From positions 48,219,836 through 48,283,835 of the forward strand of contig CM048849.1 of assembly GCA_026545225.1 (NCBI GenBank): a stretch of DNA of 64,000 nt, given 5' to 3'. Origin of the DNA: Cornus controversa. Taxonomy: Eukaryota; Streptophyta; Magnoliopsida; Cornales; Cornaceae. The notes under the pieces were generated by a model. The model was not told the DNA's origin and searched no databases. It saw only the letters and a program-made list of their open reading frames with translations. Position 1 is the stretch's first letter, and every line of letters starts with the position of its first letter. Shown here one piece after another: positions 21,501 through 33,700 of the stretch. The position numbers and the translations under genes were made by a program.

Positions 21501-24339
21501 CCATCAGCAGAAGTGACTGAACCATGATGTTTTTGTTAGATGACTTTTGTGTTCATTCAGAACTATATTCCTCAAATCTAGTAATAACAACTCTCAAGTG
21601 GAAAAATTCAATCATCCTTGTTGTCCTACTATAGAGCTAAGTATGAACATAGATTATAGTATTTCTTATTAAGAATACTCCTATTTAATACTGAGTGCAG
21701 TTTGATGTGTCAATGAACTGTAATATACTTAGGGAAAAAAACTGTAGTATAATTACTATTAAGAACACCATCGGCATGGGAATAGCATAGTTGTCTTTTG
21801 CATACAGAACTGGATACTGATGCAGTGATGCTAGTTTTACTGTTTTAGCTGCTCTTAGGAGGGATGCTGCTACTATGTGGAAATTAAGAAAACAAAATCT
21901 GTTACAGTGAAGCTATTGTTATATTCAAGTCAACCACAGAAATGATTGAATCATGACTACAAACTAAAATAAATTATTTGGACTACTCAGATTTCCAGCA
22001 GAAGTGACTGAACCATGAATTTTTTTTTGTCACTTATAATCTTATGGTGAAAAACATCTCCAATCTCATGTATCGATTGCATTGTTAAATGAAGAATCAT
22101 CTGACCCCCAAAAGATTTACAATGAACGGTATGAGTGAAGAATAACTCGACGTGCAATTTTTATGGATATCATGTGTGAGGGCAGGTTAGTCAGTGTAAT
22201 ACTAAAAAGATTTCAAGGAGAGTGCATTCCACATTGAGGATGATGGTTCAAAGGCTTAAAAGTTACATGCAACTAATACCTGAGACAGGTGCTGCTGTAT
22301 TAGAGATTACTAGTGGGTCCAGCTGGAAAAATGAAGGTATCATTGTTGATGGTGAATAAAGGATCTATCAACTGGACAATATTTCTAGGGAGTGGGTTCA
22401 GTGGGATATAAAGGCTAAACTATTGATGATAGAAACGAAATATCCTGTTATTTAGTATAAGAAATGAGGCATTATAAGTGGAATATATCCACTGGACCTT
22501 CCCTGAGAGATGAGGCATTATAACCCTGTGGGAAGTAAGGCTGCTTTTGTGGAAACTTCCTAAAGCATTTGATAGTAGCAAGAGTTTTCCCCTCCTAATT
22601 GCTTGTTTTTGTGTGTGATTAATTTTGTTGTATGGAAATTTTCTTGTTCATATGAATTGGGTTTTATACTGCAGTATCTTTTTAGTAAGCATTCAATGCA
22701 AATATAAAGAGTTTCTTTGTACACCACTCAATCTTGATGATTGTGAAATTATATGCTTTTGATGTTATTACTATAGTTTCAAGTTTTTTATCTTTGTCCT
22801 TTTCACATTGCAACACTGGTGTTTATTAATCACATATTCTGGTGGCCTAATTTCAGATGCCATATCTTGATGAATGGTCTGCTTTGGAAGAGGAGTTTTC
22901 AACTTCTTTGTCAGGAGCAAGTCATGCTTTGCTCAATGCCTCGCTCCAACTTCCAGTTGGTGGGAATGTCCATGTAAGATATGTTTGTCTGTTGATTACT
23001 TCTAGATTTGAGATCAAATTTTAACCAATGTTTCTGCTTATAATCGTTGCATATGGTTCCCTCCAATTGCAATGCACTGAACCATGAGATAATATGTTTC
23101 AGGTTGATATAAGAGAGGTGGGGGAGGCTCTGCATTCAGCAACAAAGGTGATGGAGACAATAGGTCTTCATATTCAGATCTTTATGCTAAAGGTACAATG
23201 GATAAAAAACATTTAATGCCGTTTGGTAACCGTTTTCATTTCTTATTTATTGGTTAAGGTTAAAAATAAGCCGTGTTTATATTATGTTGTTATTTATCAA
23301 TAAACAGAAATGCTGTTTGATAACACAAAAATGCCGAGCTTGTCTTGAAAACAAAAAACAGAGAACATTGTTTGTTAACCTTGAACTGTTTAAAAAATAT
23401 CTAACACAATAAACAAAAAGCATTGTTTGGTAACTTAAAATGTCTAAAGAAACTGAAAATAGAAACATAACCTTCTTATATAGCCAGAGTGTCCGAACCC
23501 TAATTTTTTTGTTTTATTTGGGACTTTTAAGTGCTCATGGTCATGGTATCACATTTCTGTGCTCATGAGCAGATTTCCAATATGAGAAAGGAACAATTTG
23601 CCCTGTGAATCGATACAGATTCAGGAAACTATAATTTTTGTCCCTTCTTTTTTCTTGCAAGAGAGTCCCACAGAACTTTACTGCTAGTATTAAATTCTAC
23701 GGGAGACATGGGTAATGGTTCTACATTACTAGGAGGGGGTGCAGAATGATGTCTCAGTTACATCCGGAAAACTGAAAAATGATATAATTATGCACAAACA
23801 TGTTTTATGTGTAAAAACAGCATAGACAAGACACTATTATTCCTGCATATTTGTATGTTTGGGGTCATTCTTGTAAACGAGGGAAAAACTTTTTTCAATG
23901 CAGGCTGAAAAACTGGATAATTTGATAACAGAACTAGCCAGGGTGAGTGGTGGAGAAAGAGCTCTTGTTGAAGAATGTGGAGATTTGTTGTTCAAGACTC
24001 ATACATCACAGGTTATAGTCTCAACATGCTTTTTCTTGTAACTTGTATCTTATCTTTTATTGGTCCCTTACTGTAAACTGCTCATACTGGTAGGATTTTG
24101 TTCTCCAAAAAGTCTCTGCCCTCATGTAATCCATGCTCATTGACATCTCGCCGCTGTGGGATAATAATTCATTTCTGATTTCTTTATGACTAGTTGTTTC
24201 ACTATTAGTTGTATGTATAGGTGTTCATCACTAAATTATAGGCTGATTGCTCAACTTTCAGGTGGAAGAGTGCAGCTTCAGGGGACATCTAATTCAATTA
24301 CAAAGGAACAACCATGGTCAACAACCTCAGGAAGGGTGA
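18549..24339 (+). CDS. QWRF-motif protein (AUGMIN subunit 8/EDE1-like), six exons
   Basis: Exons, all joined in phase 0: 18549-19823, 20177-20296, 22857-22973, 23103-23192, 23904-24011, 24262-24339 (TGA), giving 595 aa. Every intron has GT...AG ends. Exon 1 codes a basic, Ser/Pro-rich, disordered N-terminal part with [14 protein letters not shown] at residues 34-47, a motif typical of the family, and ends in the diagnostic block [14 protein letters not shown] (QWRY at 405-408, a Phe-to-Tyr variant of QWRF). Exons 2-6 code the helical C-terminal domain ([46 protein letters not shown], [20 protein letters not shown]). QWRF proteins bind microtubules; AUG8 and EDE1 take part in the augmin complex that recruits gamma-tubulin and in spindle or preprophase-band organisation, so a cytoskeletal role is expected. 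The [10 protein letters not shown] motif suggests the AUG8/EDE1 branch, which I infer rather than prove. Introns 2 and 4 contain repeats. The protein ends shortly after the conserved region, as usual. Confidence 0.93.
20920..21064 (+). mobile_element. Short TRIM/solo-LTR-like repeat in QWRF intron 2
   Basis: A 145-bp unit beginning TGACGTCTCACATCGCC and ending GGACGGACGGGTCCTAACA, i.e. TG...CA ends, with the internal phrase GCAAAGCGGACAATATCTAC. Phrases of this type are familiar from short terminal repeats in many dicots, including Cassandra-like TRIMs, but the 5S-like internal part of Cassandra is absent here. I found no matching target duplication. It lies entirely in an intron. Confidence 0.5.
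21066..21183 (-). mobile_element. tRNA-derived SINE in QWRF intron 2
   Basis: On the minus strand, starting near 21183, the sequence has an RNA polymerase III A box (TTAGCCCAGTGGTT, 21165-21152) and B box (GGTTCAAGTCC, 21134-21124) about 20 bp apart from end to start, then a short body and an A-rich tail (AAAAAAAACATAATAC, near 21082). This arrangement is that of a tRNA-related SINE. It abuts the TRIM-like repeat at 20920-21064. Confidence 0.6.
21190..22018 (+). repeat. Tandem duplication (~350-380 bp units) in QWRF intron 2
   Basis: The unit starting TTTTGTGTTCATT(T/C)AG at about 21199 recurs at about 21546. Both copies contain CATCCTTGTTGTCCTAC, GTGCAGTTTGATGTGTCAATGA, a GAACTGxATACTGATGxAGTGA block, TATGTGGxAATTAAGAA, and GTTACAGTGAAGCT, and both end with CAGCAGAAGTGACTGAACCATGA (about 21505 and 21996). 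Copy 2 carries an extra ~50 bp and several substitutions, so the duplication is not recent. Confidence 0.85.
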
Positions 24340-25630
24340 ATATATATGATGATCACAGCAATTTGTGTTTTTTCTTTGTGATGATGACAAGCAATTGAGC
24401 ACCTTTTTTTTTTTTTTGAGCAATTTTTTGTCTATAAGTTTTCATATTTTTCATTTTCCTTTTTATCCTTTGGCAGCAAAGGAAGTGAGTAATCGATTTC
24501 CATGTCCGCTTGTCTTTCTTGTAATCCCTTGTAATGCCAGCAGGAATAAGAAAATATTATACATATGATTGAGAGCAGCAATGAGATGTTGCTTCTCTTC
24601 TGAGTCATGTACTTTTTTATCCATGATGTGATGAAATTTTTCTGCAACTCAAAAAATGTTTGATTCTAAAGCACAGTGAATACTTATTTAAATACCTACA
24701 CTTCAAAATCAGCTGAACCAACAAACTTATTTATTATGATTAAATTTCATTGCATCTGGTAGGGTTTCAATTATCGCAATGATTCTTCAGTTTGTTTTTC
24801 CATTAATATCCTTGACAAAAAAGAAAAGAAAAGGTTCAAATTGTGAGTATCTTATTCCATTTCTACATGTATTCCAACAATCATGCACTTCCTTGACCAA
24901 GTGAATACTTATTTAGAACTTTACGGTTGGAAGGCCTAAAAGCATTTTTTATTTGAAAAATCTCTAAAATACTCTCTTAAACATTCGTGGAAAATCAAAA
25001 TTTTGAACTTTTTTGCAACTAGGGGTGATAATTTATAGGAGCAATGCATGTTTCGCATTGCTACAACGAGTAATAAACACTTTTTTTTTTTTTTATGTAG
25101 ATTTATTCAATAAATAGATCAAATAATGTTTGGCGAATTAGTATATAAAACACTATTCATAAATAATTGAATTTTCATAAACAGACTATTTTGGCTCAAT
25201 AATCATTTTATACTCTTTTTATAACATGTTTGAATAATTAATCACTAGTCCGATTGCTATGATCTCTTTTAGTAAACGACGGATTAAGAGTTTAACCATA
25301 TTAAGAGATTGCGAGTGTGAGCATTTGTTTGACTTCTGAAAAAAAACCAAATGCTTTAATAAGTAGGAGGGAAAGAAACCCCTCATGAACTATTTTTTAT
25401 TTTTATTTTTTTATCTGACCCTTTCTTTATCTTTCAAAATCATGCATAATAATTCCGGTAGTCAGACAACGGTTAAGTCTCTATTAATTAATGTAAAATT
25501 ACTAAAATACCCCTACCAATACTTTAAAAAATAACATAAAATAAATATATAAATAGCAATTACAGCCGGAAAAAAACAATATCATATTAAATGTAATTAA
25601 TTGATTGAATTTCTATTGGTGTTTTATATA
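24340..25630. other. QWRF 3' UTR and intergenic DNA
   Basis: The 3' UTR of the QWRF gene probably lies within 24340-24650; no single polyadenylation site can be fixed. The rest is AT-rich with no supported gene. Confidence 0.5.
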
Positions 25631-26472
25631 GGGAGGCGATATTCGTACTCCTATTTTTTACAATTGCATTTCACTTGTCTCTTTCTTTTAAAGAAAATGA
25701 CAAGAAGGTTCTTAAACTAATTAATACATCATTTTCTATTTTATAATACCACAACTACCCTTTATACTATAAACTTAAACTTTTTTTAGCATCTTTACTT
25801 TCTATATATATATTTTTGGTTTTTGTCAAAAAAAAAAAAAAAAAAGTTGTTTACCTTTTTTGGTACTTTTTTTTTTCTCCTGTCAAAAGAGATAACTTTT
25901 TCTTAGGTTTTTTTTATCCTATCAAAAGAGATAATTTATTCAACAAATATTACTTTTTTTTTGAACTTTTTTTCTTAGTACTTCCAAAAGAGATAATTTC
26001 TTTTTTTAATCCTATTAAAAGAGATAATTTATTTAACAAGAATAATTTTTTTTTAGGTTTTTTTTTTTTTGGGTCCTGTCAAAAGATATAATTTATTTAA
26101 CATGATAATTTTTTTTAGATACTTTTTAATTTTTGGTTCCTGCCAAAAAAGAAAATTTATTTAACAGAGATAATTTTTTTTTTTGGACTTGTCAAAAGAT
26201 AATTTATTCAACATATTTAACTTTTTTTGGGTCATGTAAAAAGTGAACTTTTTTTTTGAGTTGTTTTTTTTAGTATTTGTTTTCTGATTTTTTGTTTATT
26301 CTGTCAAAAGAATCCAAAAACATTAAAGATTGGAGAGAGAGAATATCTAAAAGAGTAGTTTAGTATTTTGAAAAAAAGGTAATCATTCACATGTAAAGTT
26401 AAGGTTAGAAGCGACATTTCTTTTAAGATGGGAGTGCAACTGAAGAAAAGAGGAGTGAGAATATCGCCTCCC
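25631..26472. mobile_element. hAT-like MITE with internal minisatellite
   Basis: Perfect 14-bp terminal inverted repeats GGGAGGCGATATTC (25631-25644 and 26459-26472), with similarity continuing inwards. The flanks TTTATATA (25623-25630) and TTTATGTA (26473-26480) match at 7 of 8 bases, an 8-bp target duplication as used by hAT elements. From about 25870 to 26300 the interior is a degenerate array of a ~55-60-bp unit with the core GTCAAAAGAGATAATTTATT(C/T)AACA followed by a T-tract, present about six times. No transposase is encoded. A related single end (GGGAGCTCATATTCTTCC) occurs at about 36895. Confidence 0.72.
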
Positions 26473-26689
26473 TTTATGTATTAATTTTTTGTAAGTTCAT
26501 TATGAGTACTGATTAATAATTTCATATTACAAATTAGTGGAAGCTTGACAACCTTCTAGCAGGAGAAAAATTTTGACACAATTTTGAAAGGTCAAGGGGA
26601 AGTTTTTATTTTATTTTATTTTTTTATTTGGGCTCAAGACAGTAGTTTGTTATAAAAAAAAAATAAGGCAAAAGGGTTGAAGCCCAGTA

Positions 26690-27570
26690 TGGTTTTAAAA
26701 AGATGGAATAAATCTTCTTATGCTATATTTTGGATCATATTATACATTCTCCTTTGCAAAAATGAGCAAAAAATCCCCTTTTGCATGATTTTTTTTATGA
26801 CCATTTTATTCTTTCCATTATTATAATAAATAAATAAAAACAGAAAGAAGAGAGGTTTTATTATATTAAGTTTTTTTTATCTTAATAAATAAAAGGAGGA
26901 GTTTTTTTTGGAAAAAAAACTAAAAATTCACAATTACATAATAAATTTTTTGATTTTTTTTTTGTTTTCCGAAATTTTTTCCATAAAAGAGAAAGGGTTT
27001 TTTTATATTAAGTTTTTCTTTACCTTAATAAAAAAAAGAAGAGTTTTTTTCACAAAAAAAAATTCTGAAAATAATTTTCAGGGAAAAAAACTAAATATGC
27101 ACAATAATAAATTTTTTTGATTTTTTTTTTCAAAAATTGTTTTATTGTCATAAATTCTCTCTCTTTCTAATGGAAAAAGTTTCGGAAAATAAAAAAAATC
27201 AAAATTTTTTATTAAGTAATTGTGCATATTTAGTTTTTCTTCTGAAAATTATTTCCAAAATTTTTTTTCTTGAAAAAAACTTTTTTTTTATTAAGGTAAA
27301 AAAAAAACTTAATATAAAAAAAATCACTCTTTCTAATTGAAAATTTTTCTAAAAACAAAAAAAAAATCAAAATTTTTTTATTATGTAATTGTGTATTCTG
27401 ACTTTTTTTTTTTCAAAATTTTTTTTTTCCAAAAAAAACTCTTCTTTTTTTTATTAAGGAAAAAAATACTTAATATAAAAAATCTCTTATTATTTTTATA
27501 ATAATGAAAAGAATAAAATAATCATAAAAATGAGGTACATAGCACAGAAGAGTTTATTCCATCTTTTATT
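26690..27570. mobile_element. Fold-back MITE related to the one at 1044-1936 (FB-3)
   Basis: The left arm begins AGATGGAATAAATCTTCTTA and the right end, on the minus strand, reads AGATGGAATAAACTCTTCTG; both go on to GACCATTTTATTC / GATTATTTTATTC and an ATTAAGTTTTTTTTACCTTAATAAA module that occurs repeatedly in both orientations. The internal modules (TTAATAAAAAAAGAGGAG, TTTCCGAAAA, GAAAGAGAGGG) are shared with the element at 1044-1936, so this is a diverged relative. No clear target duplication. It ends about 225 bp before the CWC25 start codon, in what should be promoter territory. Confidence 0.65.
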
Positions 27571-27794
27571 TCTACATTCCGCTTAAAAGCAGCCAAACTC
27601 AGAAATTTTGACTCTATCTTTGTCATTTCCTTTCTATTCTTTTCCTTTCCTTTCCTTTGGACGCCTTCATTCTAAATAGAAACCCAAACGGTGTCTAATT
27701 CCAATCCCCCAAACTCGAAGAGAGAGAGATTAGCCGGAATCAACTTTGGGTCTCTGCAGTGGTGCAGATTTGATAGAGATCATCATCTTCTGCG

Positions 27795-30700
27795 ATGGCT
27801 CTGAAGTTTCTGAACAAGAAGGGATGGCACACGGGGAGTCTTCGGAACATAGAGAACGTGTGGAAGGCGGAGCAGAAGCATGGCGCTGAACAGAAGAAGT
27901 TGGAGGAGCTCCGCAAGCAGATCCAGGAGGAGAGAGAGCGATCCGAGTTCCGTCTCCTCCAAGAACAAGCTGGCCTTGTTCCGTACGTCTTTCAATTTCT
28001 TTAAAGTTTTGTTTTTTCCATCAAAATTCATGTATTTTTTTTATGCGAAATTTTTAGGGTTTCTTTCATTTTTTGATTATATTTCTTCATTGGGTTGTTG
28101 ATTTCCAGCAATTATTTTACTTAAATTGATCCTGTATATACACATATATATTTGCAGCAAGCAAGAGAGGTTGGATTTCCTGTATGATTCTGGATTAGCC
28201 GTGGGAAAGAGCAGTTCTGAAGGATTCAAGTCACTTGAAACCTTCCCCAAGACTCAAACCGACACACCCTCCTCTTCTTCTGCCAAGGTTTATTTCTTTC
28301 ATTTTTTTTGTTCAATTATGTGTTAATGGAACTTTTGTTTAGTTGTGAATGTGACAAATGCCTCAAATGTGGTTTCTTATTCTCTCAGCAGCAGCAACAG
28401 CCATCTGTACCAGGAGCTTTATTTGAGGAGAAGCCTCAATCTGCCAATGATACGTGGAGGAAACTCCATTCAGATCCTTTGCTATTGATTCGACAGCGGG
28501 AACAAGAAGCCCTGGCACGTATAAAGAACAACCCGGTTCAAATGGCCATGATTCGCAAAACTGTAAGTTCACTCTTCATAGGATCACCAGTTCATGCACT
28601 AACTAGTGAATCAGTGGATGTGAATATAAATGCTTGCCTAATATTTTGATTATGGTAGAAAGAACAGTAACTCCAAAATTGTAATAGTTTTTGTAGAATG
28701 AATGTTATGTTATGTCTGAATCGTCATGAATTTTAGGAGCCCCTTGCCTTCTATGTGCCAGAAAGAATTAACTTTAAATGTTAGATGTAGTTTAATTATA
28801 CAATCACAAATAAAAGGGAGTTTTTATACAAGAAACTGTGAACATACGTTTTCCTCTATATTTGTTGATGGCCTCTTTGTAAAGGCTCTTTTTGGGTGTC
28901 AATATTGTTAAGGCAAGATTACACTCTCTGGTCTCTGGTGAATTACATTGTGGACAAGCACCAAATTTGTTGTAGTGCAATGGATGAGTGCCGGGCATGA
29001 CATCTAAAAGGTAGCAGAGAGTTAAAGGGTTCAAATTTTTTTGCTGTCAGTAAAAAAATACATTGTCAAAGAGCTTTTGTTAACTTCTCATTGGTTTTGT
29101 GGAGGATTTGTTGCAAACTTGGAGGCCCTGCTATGCCTCTAAACGCTTGCAATTTATATGTAGTATTTCCTTTGCAGTGTTTCCTTATTTTTTGAAAAGC
29201 TTTTTTAAACATTAATTTGAGCCTTTAAAGATCAAACTTAGGTCATGGAAGGTCCATCCATCTAATAAATAATTCCAACCTAGAGTCCTATGTACGCTAA
29301 GGTCATATCTTACGTATAACTTAAATATGTGATTGAGCTTGACGAGAATTTCAACGTGTTTTTCGTTGTTCTTCATCTTGATCATCTCCTTTGGTTATAA
29401 ACAATGACTCAAGACATTTTGTTCGACTCGCAACTTTAGTTTTGTTTAGGAAATTTGCGACCACATGACTCAATATCATAACATGGGTTAGCAAACTTTA
29501 CAGTTTGGAGGTGGACTGCTGGAGAATCTGAAATTTTCTTCAATGCCATTGTTACCGGTGAGGACCTTCAAGGCTGCCATTTTGCATACTGCCTTTTAGA
29601 TAAGTATTTTTACGTTTGGTAAGGAATCCATAGATTTTCAATCGAACTCATTTAATGCCTCTAGTTCTAGTATTATATTTTGGTCTGCATTTCTTAATCG
29701 GTTTAGAGTTGTGTTCGTCATGCCTTTATTTATCTCCACCTTTATTTATCTTCACCATTCTTGTGCCAATGACAGAGATTAGAGAAGTTTAGGAGTTATT
29801 TTCTTTAGGGTGATTTGAGTGACTGATGTAGTCCATAAGAAGTGTAAGAAATGTTAATTTTAAAGTAAAGAAAATCTTGAATTTCTTTGAATTCCAAATC
29901 GGGGTCACTTGGGGTTCTTGCATAGGTTAGTTGGAGTGTATTCAAGTCTTATTTTGTACTTCCTTTAAATTAGTTGTTTTTAGCTCATCTTTTTATACTC
30001 CTCTGTTGTAGTTGGTCATAGTTATTATCCTGCCTCATAGAGCCGAAAGTGCTGCTATCATCTGTGTTACACGGACTTGGATACTTTTGTATACAAGTTA
30101 GATTTATCAAATCTTGAAATTTAAGGACCTGAGGATGTGACTGATTATTCGTCATTTTTAATATTATACTTTCATTTTTTGGGAGGGTAATAGTGTGTTT
30201 AGTAACAGAGTATTTAACATGAGCACTTCATTTTTTTTGAAATTATAATGTAACTAAATTAATATAGTATGTGATTTTTATGCAAGATAATATCATCATC
30301 ATCCTTGCCTTTATCCCATATGTATGGGGTCGGCCATTGAATTCTCCTTTTCCATTCTTTCCTATTATACACCATAGCTTTTCTTAAATTTAGTTTTTTA
30401 AGTCGTTTTTAATTACTTCATTCCATGTAAACTTTGGTTGGCCTTTATGCAAGATAATATAAAAAACCCTAATCATCAGATATGTATTTAGATGCATGTT
30501 CAACTAGACATGTCAGGCACATCTTCCATTAGGTGTTGCATGTCCAAAATGGGCACTCAAAGCATTTAGAAGTGTTCCATAACATAGTTCATATAGAAAA
30601 TAGTGTTCTTGGAACAAAGTTTCTGGATATGTTTTGCATGATTCCTAGCTTGAACTGGTGAATACATTATGAGTACTTGTATGAGTTCAAAAGAATCAAT

Positions 30701-33700
30701 ACCTTCAGTATCCGGGTCAGTGCTTCGTGGTGGAGGGCTTTGAGTAGAGCATAGATATGCTTTGAGGTTTTTCATATGGACTTGAATGAGAAATTGTGGG
30801 GAAGCTGATAGCTTCCCATGGAGAGGCATTTGGTATGCGAAGCCTTACTTTGTCTGGAGGGGCAGTCTTGGGCAATTTAACAACGATTGATAACTTGGTA
30901 AGGAAGGGCAAAGGTATAAGATGCTTCCCGGTTGGTGTTATATGTACAAGGAGTCAACCACCTTTCAGTGCATTGGCCATTGAGAACCATAGTCTCTCCA
31001 GGGGCGTCAAATGGACCTGGCTAAGGCAGGCCTGGGTCTGGGAGGTGGGTTTGCAAAAACACAGGGGTCCTTTTTTTAACTCATTCCGTCTTGAATGGAC
31101 ATTTATCCAGTTGAGTGTAGGAATAACTAATTTTGCTTTGAAGGGTTAACCATTGATTGGAATGCTCATTTAGCCTTCCATATATAGATCTATCCTCGCT
31201 GCTCGGAAACACCCAGTGCTGACCACACTGAGAGACGCAAAAGTGCAGAGTAGGGGCAGTTGGCGAAGTGGCGTTAAGCATCCCTAGCGATATGAAAATA
31301 GAGGTCGTGATGATATCATCTACGTTTGTACCGCCCATTCAACCAAGTCTTTGACAAGGGAACGGGAGAATTCCCACTCATAGTTGTTAAAGGCTCAAGG
31401 CACAAAAGGCGCTAAGGTCTCCTGGAGCCTGAGGCGCAAGGTGAGGCGCGGGCCTGATTGAAGCGAGATGCAAGTTGAAAATATAATAAAATTTGTAGTC
31501 AAATAATACAAAGCTAGCAACAACAGTTGCTCAACAGTCTCAAAACTACTGCTTAGTCCAAAAGCATGAGAACATCAAACTACAAAATAAGAATACGTAA
31601 TATTCCAATTTTAGGATTTTCAGCGTTTTTTGTGATAATATGCTTTAACAATTATTATACACATTAGAGAAATAAACTACAAAACATAAACAAATTAAGA
31701 GTTCATAAAAATTTTAAAAAAAGAATAAAAGAAAGAGAGAGAAAAGAACAGAAAAACCATAAAAAGAAAAAAAAAGTGAACAGAGAATAAAAAATCAGAG
31801 CAACAAGGATGAAAAAAAAAGAAACCCAAAACGGAGAAGAAGTTGCAGAAGAACTCGTCCCACTGTGTAACTTTCAGAAAGTCTTAAATTGACTGATTGT
31901 ATCAAATCTATCGATTGATCTTTTTTATTTCTTTTACCGTTAGGGAATGTATTATTTGTTTAGAGTCTACTGTAACACAAAAATACATTACATGCTAACA
32001 AGTAGGGAAAAAAAAAAAGTGTTTTATGCTAGGCGCGCCTGAGGTGCGACTTGCGCCTGGGGCCTCAGATGCAAAGGCGCGTGCCTGATTGAAAGGGCCT
32101 GGCCTTACCTTGGTCCAGATGCAACTACTGAGCCTTGAGGAGCCTTGAGCCTGAGGTGCGCCTTTGACAACTATGTTCCCACTACCGCTGGCAGGCCAGC
32201 TGGGCCGCGAGCACGTTGGGAATGGGCTTCCCAAAAATCCATCTCGGGTCGGGGTCAGCCTAGAATGAAGGGGACAGCCCTAATGTTCTGTAGGCATATA
32301 TATGATATTAACCCAAATGTGTAGGTTTGCGTATTTTTAGGATCCTTTTCTGCTTATTTCATGTTGTTTGAAAGGCTATTTCTCCAGTTGAGGGGAGGAA
32401 TCACTAACCTTGCTTTGAAGGTTTAATGATTGTTGAAAATGCTCATGTTGGCCTTTTCTTTTTATCAAACCGATTGTGGGCAAGTCCAGATTCACAAAGA
32501 ACAATTGGTTCCATCACTTATTCCAGTGAACTGAAGGTGGCATTCTTTCTTGTTTATTTAAATGCATTATTTGTCAAACACGTGATAATAAACACTTCTT
32601 AATAGTATATTCTTTTTTATTTTTATTTTTATTTGTATAAATGAACAAATATATGCTAGTAGAGTGTTGTACTATATTGAATTATTTCTATTCGGAATGC
32701 ATGATGCATATATAACCATTTTATATCTGGGGTCTGCTTGTAGTTGTGTTGATAGTCATGCTTCCCCAGCAAGTCCTTCAAATTTTAGGAAGTGGTTTGC
32801 TGAATTTTTTCCTTTTGCCTATGATTTTTGTGTGTTTGGAAATGCTTCAGTACTGGCCCAAAATTATATCATGTTTACACCAGTAAATCAGTACGGTGTT
32901 GGGAAAAGCATATGTTGATTTTGTAGTGTTAGATTTGTGATACGGTTTTAACTCTATTGTGTTGTACATACCATTTTTCATTTCTAGGTTGAAGGAAAAA
33001 AGGAGGAGGAGAAGAGTCCTGATAGAAAAGAAGGCCACAAGAAGCACCACCATAAGAAGTCAAAGCATCATAAGAATTCGTCACCCAAGCACCACTATGA
33101 TTCAAAAGGTGTTGAAGAAGAAGAAAGAAGAACCTCTAATAAAGGCAGAAGCTCAAAATATGATGACCATTTAAAGAAAGCAACTCTAAGTTCAGAAGAA
33201 TTACATGAAAGGGATATTCGAGGAAAGAAGAATTCTGACAAGGACTTGAAGTACAAAGAACGCCACAAGAACTATGATTCCGAAGATGTTGAAGAAGAAG
33301 AAAGAAGAACCTCTAATAAAGGCAGAAGCTCAAAATATGATGACCATTTAAAGAAAGCAGCTCTAAGTTCAGAAGAGTTGCATGAGAGGGATATTCGGGG
33401 AAAGAAGAATTCTGACAAGGACTTGAAGTACAAAGAACGCCACAAGAACTATGATTCCGAAGATGTTGAAGAAGAAGAAAGAAGAACCTCTAATAAAGGC
33501 AAAAGTTCAAAATATGATGACCATTTAAAGAAAGCAGCTCTAAGTTCAGAAGAATTACATGGAAGGGATATCCGGGGAAAGAAGAATTCTGACAAGGACT
33601 TGAAGTACAAAGAGTCACTACCTACTGATTCATCAGATACAAGAACTCGACAAAGTGAAGATAAATATAGAACCAAGAGGATTTATGACGAGTCAAAACG

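Noticed and set aside
30796..31149. 117-codon frame as a cellular gene
   Set aside because: Only a short LINE-like phrase is recognisable and it sits in the CWC25 intron between repeats.
31139..31312. Possible structured RNA gene (block duplicated at 35028-35195)
   Set aside because: It shows no match I could support to snRNA, 7SL, U3 or 5S sequences, and its duplication is explained by the copying of the whole CWC25 3' part.
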